Below, one piece after another: positions 1 to 5,482 of a stretch of 6,606 nucleotides of DNA. The translations under genes were made by a program, and so were the position numbers. Location of the stretch: NCBI GenBank assembly GCA_040881995.1, contig JBBECD010000056.1, positions 1 to 6,606 of the forward strand, in the 5' to 3' direction. The stretch comes from JAQCEJ01 sp040881995. Lineage in GTDB: Bacteria > Planctomycetota > Planctomycetia > Planctomycetales > Planctomycetaceae. Within the stretch, counting starts at the first letter, position 1. The number at the start of each line of letters is the position of its first letter. A model generated the notes under the pieces. It was not told where the DNA came from, made no database searches, and worked only from the letters and a program-made list of their open reading frames with translations.

Positions 1-50
1 TAAAATCGCGATCCGGGGGAAGAGCAATCCGCGGGACGCTAAACAGGTAC

Positions 51-90
51 CTCCCGGAGGGAGAAGGTGGCCGAAGGCCGGATGAGGGTG
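51..90 (+). repeat. REP-like palindromic intergenic repeat
   Basis: Two small perfect hairpins lie side by side. The first is CTCCC (51-55), loop GGA, GGGAG (59-63). The second is GGCC (69-72), loop GAA, GGCC (76-79). They are followed by GGATGAGGGTG. From memory, the layout GGGAG-AAGGTGGCCGAAGGCCGG-rTGAGGG matches a dispersed extragenic repeat found in many high-GC bacteria. Its membership in that family is recognised by eye and not searched. No ORF covers it. Confidence 0.55.
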
Positions 91-106
91 CGTCTTGCAT
101 TCAAGG

Positions 107-150
107 TTAGCCGCGACGCGAAGGGCTTCCGTAGCGGAGCGCTTTTTTCC
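107..150 (+). repeat. Possible repeat remnant with imperfect hairpin and T-run
   Basis: The segment starts TTAGCCGCGACGCG and contains an imperfect hairpin: GCT (125-127), bulged T, CCG (129-131), loop TAG, CGG (135-137), AGC (138-140). Two bases later comes a run of six T (143-148). Hairpin plus T-run resembles a weak intrinsic terminator for a gene left of the window, but the stem is short and bulged. It could equally be another dispersed planctomycete-type repeat, as its neighbours on both sides are. Low certainty. Confidence 0.25.
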
Positions 151-220
151 TTTAGCCCCCGGCGAGTCGCCGGGGGTCACGTGCGCGAGAAATCCCCCCG
201 GTCATTGACCGGGGGCTAAA
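151..220. repeat. Mirrored two-hairpin repeat (BIME-like element)
   Basis: Two head-to-head palindromes are bounded by exact inverted ends: TTTAGCCCCC (151-160) and GGGGGCTAAA (211-220). Hairpin 1 spans 156-176 (arms CCCCCGGCGA and TCGCCGGGGG, centre G166). Hairpin 2 spans 195-215 (arms CCCCCGGTCA and TGACCGGGGG, centre T205). When hairpin 1 is reverse-complemented the two copies align, and the arms differ only at paired positions (C:G to T:A, and G:C to C:G), so both stems stay perfect. The 18-nt middle (177-194) is GTCACGTGCGCGAGAAAT-like. The arrangement is that of a bacterial interspersed mosaic element made of two inverted REP units. No transposase is present in the window. Confidence 0.75.
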
Positions 221-230
221 ATACAAAGAG

Positions 231-245
231 CGAAGCAGAGCTTCG
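231..245. repeat. Small perfect hairpin in intergenic mosaic
   Basis: CGAAGC (231-236), loop AGA, GCTTCG (240-245) is a perfect 6-bp stem. It sits between the mirrored element on its left and the stronger palindrome at 254-278. No T-run follows, so it is not an obvious terminator. It probably belongs to the same class of extragenic palindromes. Confidence 0.45.
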
Positions 246-253
246 AAGACTTG

Positions 254-278
254 CGTTCCCAAGCGGAGCTTGGGAACG
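254..278. repeat. Perfect 25-nt palindromic intergenic repeat
   Basis: Arms CGTTCCCAAGC (254-264) and GCTTGGGAACG (268-278) pair perfectly over 11 bp around the loop GGA. This matches a palindrome I recall as recurring in intergenic regions of planctomycetes and cyanobacteria (GCGTTCCCAAGC...GCTTGGGAACGAG). No T-run follows, so a terminator role is not supported. Dispersal elsewhere in the genome is inferred from memory. Confidence 0.65.
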
Positions 279-294
279 AGGGACGTTTATATTT

Positions 295-322
295 CTTGAC
301 CCTCGACTCTGGACCCTGGACT
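295..322. repeat. Degenerate 7-bp tandem repeat (CTNGACY x4)
   Basis: Four successive heptamers read CTTGACC, CTCGACT, CTGGACC and CTGGACT. They share the pattern C-T-N-G-A-C-Y at an exact 7-bp period. The array ends 15 bp before the transporter start codon, so it lies in that gene's leader or core promoter region. The unit differs from the GGATGAR repeats elsewhere in the window but has the same period. Confidence 0.6.
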
Positions 323-337
323 CTCTAAAACACCGGC

Positions 338-1291
338 ATGATACAGCGTTACCTCATCGTCTGGCTGATCTTGAGTTCCCTCATCGCGCTGATGTGGCCG
401 GAGTGGTTTGGAGACGTCGCCAGCCCGTTTGCCGCCAGCAAACCCTTTCTTTCGCATCTCATCGCCTTAACGATGTTCTGCGTCGGCTGTCTGCTGCCGC
501 CGGATGAAATGCGGCAGGTGGTCCGTCGCTGGCCGACGGTGTTATTCGGAACCAGCGTGCAATATCTCGCGATGCCGGCGCTGGCGTATGCGATGGCGGT
601 GCTGTTCCAGCTCAACGACGCCGATCGCATCGGGTTAATTATCGTCGGCGTCGTTCCCGGTGCGATGGCCTCGAATGTGCTGACGATGACGGCTCGCGGC
701 AACGTCAGTTACTCCGTCAGTCTGACGACGTCGGCGACGTTGCTCTCGCCGCTGGTCGTGCCGTTCGGATTATGGCTGCTGTTGGGAGCCGAGCTTCCGG
801 TCGAACCGGCGCAAGTGGCGCTGCAGTTGTTGCGGGAGGTCGTGCTGCCGGTCATCGCGGGTTTCACGATGTGCCGATTATGGAAACCGTTCGAACGCCT
901 GGCCAACGCGACGGCGCCGACGATTGCCAACCTGGTTATTTTGTGGGTCATCGCCGTCGTCGTGGCGTTGAACCGCGAAGAAATCACCAAGATTCACACG
1001 GTGACGCTGCTGGCGTTACTGACTGTCAATGTGCTCGGTTATCTGACCGGCTACCACGCCGCCCGAGCGATCGGTCTGCCGGAGAAAATGCGACGGACGT
1101 TATCGATCGAAGTCGGCATGCAAAACGCCGGCGTGGGAACGGTGCTCGCGATCAAACTGTTTCCCGAATACCCGGCGGTCGCCATCCCGACGGCGACGTA
1201 CACCTTCGGCTGCATGTTGACCGCGACAATGCTCGCCTGGTACTGGAGCCGTCGCGATCCGGAAGATAAAATGGCCGGATCTGACGAATGA
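338..1291 (+). CDS. BASS-family (bile acid:sodium symporter-like) transporter
   Basis: This 317-residue inner-membrane protein should couple sodium entry to uptake of an organic anion. The substrate cannot be read from the sequence and need not be a bile acid. About ten hydrophobic segments are visible (roughly residues 5-21, 38-55, 68-92, 98-118, 124-149, 160-178, 194-212, 222-247, 257-275 and 284-305). The family's crossover motifs are present: VVPGAMASN at 105-113 and EVGMQNAG at 258-265. The sodium ligands I recall from the Neisseria ASBT structure (Q77, S114, N115, S128, T132, E260, V261, M263, Q264) all reappear at a constant offset of -2 (Q75, S112, N113, S126, T130, E258, V259, M261, Q262). 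Both sodium sites therefore look intact and the start is supported. No Shine-Dalgarno sequence precedes the ATG. A small membrane-protein gene follows 45 bp downstream and is probably co-transcribed. Confidence 0.93.
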   Translation: MIQRYLIVWLILSSLIALMWPEWFGDVASPFAASKPFLSHLIALTMFCVGCLLPPDEMRQVVRRWPTVLFGTSVQYLAMPALAYAMAVLFQLNDADRIGLIIVGVVPGAMASNVLTMTARGNVSYSVSLTTSATLLSPLVVPFGLWLLLGAELPVEPAQVALQLLREVVLPVIAGFTMCRLWKPFERLANATAPTIANLVILWVIAVVVALNREEITKIHTVTLLALLTVNVLGYLTGYHAARAIGLPEKMRRTLSIEVGMQNAGVGTVLAIKLFPEYPAVAIPTATYTFGCMLTATMLAWYWSRRDPEDKMAGSDE

Positions 1292-1336
1292 GTTCGAACG
1301 TTGAGCGTCGATCAAGCAATCGAAAGGCGTAGAACG

Positions 1337-1522
1337 ATGGATTGGTGGTTCGATTTGCCGTGGGGCTGGCGCTGCATCGTTTCACTGCTCATTGTCGGGG
1401 TTTCGACTCTGATGTGGTTGAGCGGCGGTTTTCGGGGAGGAAGCTGGGGCATCGGCATCGGACTGGCGATGTTCTTTTTCTCATTCCCGTCGTCTTCCGA
1501 GCGTAAAGGGTATCACGACTGA
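1337..1522 (+). CDS. Small membrane protein of unknown function (61 aa)
   Basis: I do not recognise this protein. It begins with a tryptophan-rich stretch (MDWWFDLPWGW), followed by two hydrophobic segments (about residues 13-30 and 36-50) joined by a short glycine-rich turn (GGFRGG), and a polar tail ending in KGYHD. This suggests a two-helix inner-membrane protein. The ATG at 1337 is preferred because GAAAGG (1322-1327) lies 9 bp upstream and the hydrophobic core begins soon after it. A TTG at 1301 would add 12 charged residues (SVDQAIERRRT) with no ribosome site. The gene follows the transporter on the same strand, so an accessory role is possible but unproven. Its stop codon overlaps a 7-bp inverted repeat (TGAGTCA 1520-1526 with TGACTCA 1537-1543). 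Confidence 0.6.
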   Translation: MDWWFDLPWGWRCIVSLLIVGVSTLMWLSGGFRGGSWGIGIGLAMFFFSFPSSSERKGYHD

Positions 1523-1539
1523 GTCATTTGCGTTTCTGA

Positions 1540-1571
1540 CTCATCCCTCATCCCTCATCCCTCATCCCTCA
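1540..1571 (-). repeat. 7-bp tandem repeat, GGATGAG x4.6 (minus-strand reading)
   Basis: Four perfect CTCATCC units (1540-1546, 1547-1553, 1554-1560, 1561-1567) plus a partial CTCA (1568-1571) fill the 51-bp gap between two convergent genes. On the minus strand the unit is GGATGAG and starts 2 bp after the stop codon of the 92-residue gene. It is the same unit that forms the larger array at 6522-6606. Confidence 0.9.
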
Positions 1572-1573
1572 CA

Positions 1574-1852
1574 TCAGTCGTCCAGCCGCTGGCGGAGTTC
1601 GTCGCGTTCGCGGCGGGTGACTTCGAGGTCGAACATCAGGTATTTGATGTCCAGACGCAGTTGCGAGAGGGCTTCTTGCACAAGCGTGAGAATGCGGCGA
1701 CGCCGTTTGACGGAGTCGACCACGCGCGAGTAGAGCACCTGCATTTCATCCTGATACGGGGCGGGAAGCTGACCGATCCGTTGCCCGAGATCGAGCATCT
1801 CTCGGGAAAGGTCTTCGGAACCGTCATCAGGAATTCGTGATTTTATGGACAT
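1574..1852 (-). CDS. Conserved-looking small helical, highly charged protein (92 aa)
   Basis: Function unknown. After a polar start (MSIKSRIPDDGSED) the protein appears almost wholly helical. Residues 15-28 form an amphipathic segment, followed by LPAPYQDEM, a strongly basic patch KRRRR at 49-53, and a long heptad-like region (about 54-90) ending in TRRERDELRQRLDD, which suggests a coiled coil. There is no signal peptide or membrane segment, so it should be cytoplasmic. A basic patch next to a coiled coil fits a nucleic-acid- or protein-binding adaptor, but that is inference. The start is well constrained: an in-frame stop (plus-strand TCA at 1868-1870) lies five codons upstream, with no alternative start codon between. 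No Shine-Dalgarno sequence is visible. The gene converges with the 61-residue gene and diverges from the large exported protein. Composition and helix regularity argue for a real gene, and I have a vague recollection of similar planctomycete proteins. Confidence 0.78.
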   Translation of the reverse strand: MSIKSRIPDDGSEDLSREMLDLGQRIGQLPAPYQDEMQVLYSRVVDSVKRRRRILTLVQEALSQLRLDIKYLMFDLEVTRRERDELRQRLDD

Positions 1853-2309
1853 GGCGTCAGTTGTTCGTCAGAAGTTGAATGATCGAGTTGATAATTTCAT
1901 CTACAGATTGTGTGCCAGTCTGCCGCAAAACTCAAGGGCTTGACGTAAGACACCTATATAACAGACGTTACACGATATGGACCCCATCGCCGCCTGCGGC
2001 CCGCCGTTCTAAAGGTTGTACGTCTCGTCTTGGCGAAAAATTCAAAATCCCTTACATTACACGATTTGCGCTCTTCCCGCGGCCTCGATGCGATGATCAT
2101 CAAGTGGAACGAATCCCCTTCGACGTGAGACTGCTCACCACCTCAAATTCTGGTCACGAACCGCTGAAATTCCGGACTCCATGAGCGGATTTAACGATTG
2201 TGCACATTTCCTCGCCGCACAAGCCGACGGTGCGCGTTCTCCCCACGGAAGAACCCGCACCTCAGCGGCTCGGATTTCGTTCGCGACGGCCGATTCCACG
2301 TCGCCGCGT
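1853..2309. other. Divergent intergenic/leader region
   Basis: No convincing gene lies here. Part of it (2181-2309) could be an N-terminal extension of the next CDS. A weak promoter for the leftward gene is possible: TTGAGT (plus 1930-1935), 17 bp, CACAAT (plus 1907-1912). A weak rightward candidate is TTGGCG (2030-2035), 17 bp, TACATT (2053-2058). Each matches the sigma-70 consensus at only 8 of 12 positions. Small symmetric elements are TCAAG-GG-CTTGA (1932-1943), GCCGC-CT-GCGGC (1989-2000) and the perfect 10-bp palindrome GATGATCATC (2092-2101). None is strong enough to name as an operator. The region is visibly more A+T-rich than the flanking genes. Confidence 0.4.
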
Positions 2310-5300
2310 ATGGTGCGCCGAGTCGTTGTTATCGGTTTATTGTTCCTGTGCATGCCCGGCGGTATCGGGCCGCGATGTTTCGCCGGCGACTGGACGAACG
2401 ATTTCGAATCGGAGCAGACGAGCTGGACCATCTTTTATTCCAACACGCGGTCGAAGGCTCTCGCCCATCAACGTGTCGCCGACTTCTCACACTCCGGAGC
2501 AGGCAGCGAATCGTTTCAGTTTCGGGCCGGCGGCGAGCCGACGAACATTCTGCTGGAGCACAAACTCCCCGAAGCGGCGGTGATTGACGAATTGACCGCC
2601 TCCGTCTGGGTAAACTCCACCCGCAACGGCGCCGTGTTGAACTTTCGGATGGTCTTTCCGCATCAAATCGATCCGAACACGTCGAAGCCGGCGTTCGTGC
2701 TCATTCAGGGTTCTCGCTACGAGTCGGAGGACCGCTGGCAGAAACTCGAATGCCGCGCCGATGAAAAGAAAATACAACGAGAGATCGTCCACATGCGGTC
2801 GCGTTTTCCGGCTGAAGATCTGCGGGATGCGTATGTCGACGGCATGATTCTCAAGATTCCCATGGAACCCGGAATCGTCAACGTCGCCGTTGACGACGCG
2901 ACATTCGGCCCGATCGTTCCTCCCCGCGTAACGGCCGCTCCCGCCGTTTCCGACGAGGCGGCAAACGTCATTCAGAAACGCGTGAAATTGCGCCTCGGTC
3001 ATTTGCAGGTCGACGGCAGACCGTTTTTTCCGATCATGACGCCGTATCACGGCGAAGATCCGCGGGAGTTGCAGTCGCTGGGCGTGAACGTCGTCTGGGT
3101 GCCCGATTATCAGGACGACGTTTTGCTGAAGCAGTTCCGCGAACTCGACCTGTGGGCGACGGCGGTGCCTCCGCAACCGAAATCGGCCGGGGGAAATTGG
3201 CTCGACTCGCAATACGCCTCGCTGGTCCCCTTTTCGCGGGAAACCGAGACGATCGCCTTCTGGATGCTAGGGTCGAAAATCAGTCCCGATATGCACAAAA
3301 ACCTGATGAACTGGGCCGAACAGGTCCGCACGGCCGACCGCCATTTCGACCGACCGTTAATGGCGGACGTGCAAGGGTCGGAACGGGTCAGCTCGCGTAA
3401 CATCTCGCTGCTGGGGACGAGCCGGCCCGTCATGCAGACCACATTCCCGCTCCGCGCCTATCGCGACTGGCTGAGAGAAAGCCGAAACCTCGCAATTCCC
3501 GGGAGTTTCGTCTGGACCTGGATGGCGACCGAACCGTATCCCGCATTGGCTTCGTCGCGGAACTCCGCCGTCGGTCAACCGGTGTATCTCGAACCCGAAC
3601 AGCTCCGGCTGCAACTGTTCGCCGCCTTGGCGGCCGGTTGTCAGGGGATCGGCTACTGGTCGACGACGCCGCTGGATGACGACGATCCGTTCGCCGTCGA
3701 GCGTCGACTGGCGATAACGCAGCTCAATCACGAACTGCAGTTGCTCGGCCCGATGCTGGCGACGTCGACGCTGGTGACGCAAATCCCCTTTTCGATCAAC
3801 GACCAACCGCCGCCGCAGCGAGCCAATGCCAAGGTCATCTCATTCCAGGGCCGGAAGTCGTACGACCCGAATGCTCCCGAGGCCGAGGAGACGCCCCGTC
3901 AAACGGACAGACGGCGAGCGGACTCCGCGGCGAAACGGTCGTCCCGCGGTCCCGAGGATGTGATTTACGAAGCCGCCTTATTCCGCAGTCCGTACGGACG
4001 GTTGATTTTGCCGATTTGTTACCAGGACCACGCCCAATTCGTCCCGGGGGGAATGACGGCCCGAGACGTAAGAATCCTCGTCTCGGACGTGGAAGAAACC
4101 GCCTCTGCCTGGGAAATTACGCCGACACGAATCCGTTACGTCCCCAAAAAACGCGTCGCCGGCGGCGTCGAACTGAAGTTGAGCCGGTTCGACATGACGA
4201 CGGCGATCGTGCTCACGTCCGATTCGAGAATCAAGGAAGCGTTTCGCTCGCGGATTCGCGATCTCAACTCGTCACATGCCCAGACGGCGGTCGAACTGGC
4301 GCGGGCGAAATTCAAGCGGACGGCGGACGTCGACGCCGAGTTGACATCGCTCGGTGCAGCGCTTCCGGAGGCATTCAACCGGCTGAACCAGGCCGGAAAG
4401 CACCTCCGGGCCGCCGAACGGGCGCTCGAGCGACAGGAATTTTCGTCCGCATGCGATGAAGCCGCCAACGTCATGCAATTTCTGCGAATTCTGCAGCGGG
4501 AACATTGGGACGCGGCGACGCGGCGCTGGCCTTCGCCGGCTTCGAGTCCGCACACGCTCTGTTTCCAGACCCTGCCCGACCACTGGCGCATGCTGAAGCG
4601 CATTGCCAAAGCCGCGGAAATCCCCACGGAAAACCGGCTCCCTTCCGGTGACTTCGAAGACTTCGACAAAATGATCGTCGACGGCTGGCGACACGAACAG
4701 ATGACCGAAGACTCCGTCGTCTCGACGGCGCAACTTGGCTCGCTCGCGCATCAGGGAGACTTCTGCCTGCGGCTCGCTTCGGCGGTTCGTGCGGGTATCG
4801 AAAAACCTTACATCTTGCGGCAGCAGCGCATCGAAGTGCACAGCCCGCCGTTTTCCGTGCGACCGGGCGACCTGCTGCAAGTCAGCGGCTGGATTCGCAT
4901 TCGCACCCCGGTGGCGGCGAATCTCGACGGAGTGATGGTTTACGACAATCTTCTCGGTTCGCAGGGAGGACTCCGCTGGGGCCCCAAGGTCGACGCCATC
5001 AAGCCGCGCACACGCAATGCCGAAACCGTCACACCCTCATCAGAAATCCAGCTCACCGGCTCGTCGAACGCCGCCGGCCCGTCAGCGGCAACCGCCGGCA
5101 CGTGGCAGCGTTTCGAAATCCTCCGCGAAGTGAACGTCGACTGCGATTACGTGCTGACGTTTTCGCTCGGCGGGCTGGGGGACGTCCTTTTCGACGACGT
5201 GCAGATTCATGTGCACGAACTCGGCGACGTGCCGTTGGAAAGCGGTAACCCGATCGAACAAGAACCGGGTGAACCCGAGGACGAAAAGTTCTCGCCGTTC

Positions 5301-5354
5301 AACATCGATCTGCTGAAGAAGCTGAATGTGCTTCCTTTGCCCGGCGTGAACTGA
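2310..5354 (+). CDS. Large exported protein with jelly-roll ends and a glycoside-hydrolase-like barrel
   Basis: This is a 1014-residue protein numbered from the ATG at 2310. Residues 1-25 form a Sec signal peptide (MVRR, hydrophobic core, cleavage near CFA-GDW). About 27-202 is a jelly-roll, carbohydrate-binding-module-like domain ending VDDATF. About 227-497 looks like a TIM barrel, from VDGRPFFPIMTPYHG to GIGYWSTTP. About 512-549 is a charged low-complexity insert. About 551-637 is a beta-rich domain, about 640-740 is helical, and about 777-969 is a second jelly roll (GDFEDF at its start, TWQRFEI, FDDVQI near the end). An acidic tail follows. At the barrel position where clan-A glycosidases have W-x-x-G-N-E the protein reads WMLGSK (318-323), while E408 lies after strand 7 (WTWMATEP). 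Catalysis is therefore doubtful and carbohydrate binding is possible. An in-frame ATG at 2181 would add 43 residues ahead of the signal peptide, so 2310 is preferred. No ribosome site is evident at either start. Confidence 0.85.
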   Translation: MVRRVVVIGLLFLCMPGGIGPRCFAGDWTNDFESEQTSWTIFYSNTRSKALAHQRVADFSHSGAGSESFQFRAGGEPTNILLEHKLPEAAVIDELTASVWVNSTRNGAVLNFRMVFPHQIDPNTSKPAFVLIQGSRYESEDRWQKLECRADEKKIQREIVHMRSRFPAEDLRDAYVDGMILKIPMEPGIVNVAVDDATFGPIVPPRVTAAPAVSDEAANVIQKRVKLRLGHLQVDGRPFFPIMTPYHGEDPRELQSLGVNVVWVPDYQDDVLLKQFRELDLWATAVPPQPKSAGGNWLDSQYASLVPFSRETETIAFWMLGSKISPDMHKNLMNWAEQVRTADRHFDRPLMADVQGSERVSSRNISLLGTSRPVMQTTFPLRAYRDWLRESRNLAIPGSFVWTWMATEPYPALASSRNSAVGQPVYLEPEQLRLQLFAALAAGCQGIGYWSTTPLDDDDPFAVERRLAITQLNHELQLLGPMLATSTLVTQIPFSINDQPPPQRANAKVISFQGRKSYDPNAPEAEETPRQTDRRRADSAAKRSSRGPEDVIYEAALFRSPYGRLILPICYQDHAQFVPGGMTARDVRILVSDVEETASAWEITPTRIRYVPKKRVAGGVELKLSRFDMTTAIVLTSDSRIKEAFRSRIRDLNSSHAQTAVELARAKFKRTADVDAELTSLGAALPEAFNRLNQAGKHLRAAERALERQEFSSACDEAANVMQFLRILQREHWDAATRRWPSPASSPHTLCFQTLPDHWRMLKRIAKAAEIPTENRLPSGDFEDFDKMIVDGWRHEQMTEDSVVSTAQLGSLAHQGDFCLRLASAVRAGIEKPYILRQQRIEVHSPPFSVRPGDLLQVSGWIRIRTPVAANLDGVMVYDNLLGSQGGLRWGPKVDAIKPRTRNAETVTPSSEIQLTGSSNAAGPSAATAGTWQRFEILREVNVDCDYVLTFSLGGLGDVLFDDVQIHVHELGDVPLESGNPIEQEPGEPEDEKFSPFNIDLLKKLNVLPLPGVN

Positions 5355-5394
5355 GCGGCCTCCGCTTCCGACCGCTTCCCGGTTGATTCTCCAT

Positions 5395-5421
5395 TGGACA
5401 GAATCGGCCTCGTGCGATAAC
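5395..5421 (+). promoter_or_regulatory. Candidate extended -10 promoter for the aldolase gene
   Basis: TGGACA (5395-5400, 5 of 6 to TTGACA) is followed after 15 bp by GATAAC (5416-5421, 4 of 6 to TATAAT). A TG dinucleotide one base before the -10 box (TGCGATAAC, 5413-5421) is the extended -10 signature, which tolerates short spacing. Transcription would begin near 5428, giving a leader of about 55 nt. It lies in the 128-bp gap after the large protein gene, where I see no terminator, so read-through from upstream is also possible. Confidence 0.33.
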
Positions 5422-5470
5422 CTATCGGCAGTTAAAGCCGTCGCACGATCGACACCGATCACCAGCCATG

Positions 5471-5476
5471 AGGAAG
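5471..5476 (+). promoter_or_regulatory. Shine-Dalgarno site that sets the aldolase start
   Basis: AGGAAG lies 6 bp before the ATG at 5483 and just after another in-frame ATG at 5468. A Shine-Dalgarno sequence at this spacing selects 5483 and would be inside the coding region if 5468 were used. It is the clearest ribosome site in the window. Confidence 0.7.
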
Positions 5477-5482
5477 TCACCA

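Noticed and set aside
131..134. GTAG tetranucleotide as a RAYT recognition mark of a REP hairpin
   Set aside because: It overlaps the loop of a weak hairpin rather than sitting at the foot of a stem. A 4-bp match is expected by chance.
125..148. Strong rho-independent terminator
   Set aside because: The stem is only about 6 bp with a bulge and is separated from the T-run by two bases. I kept it only as a low-confidence repeat/terminator candidate.
772..1269. 165-codon plus-strand frame inside the transporter gene
   Set aside because: It is an out-of-frame overlap with a transporter whose sodium-site residues are all conserved. The alternative product is a low-complexity G/R/A-rich sequence.
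1940..1962. Sigma-70 promoter from TTGACG (1940-1945) and TATATA (1955-1960)
   Set aside because: Both boxes look good alone, but the spacing is only 9 bp, far below the 15-19 bp range.
1879..2184. 101-codon plus-strand open frame in the divergent spacer
   Set aside because: It is rich in Arg, Pro, Ser and Cys, with no domain, hydrophobic pattern or ribosome site, and the local composition looks non-coding. It reads like chance translation of spacer DNA.
2487..3212. 241-codon minus-strand open frame opposite the large exported protein
   Set aside because: It is the antisense shadow of a well-supported coding region with multiple recognisable domain features. The product is Arg/His-rich without structure.
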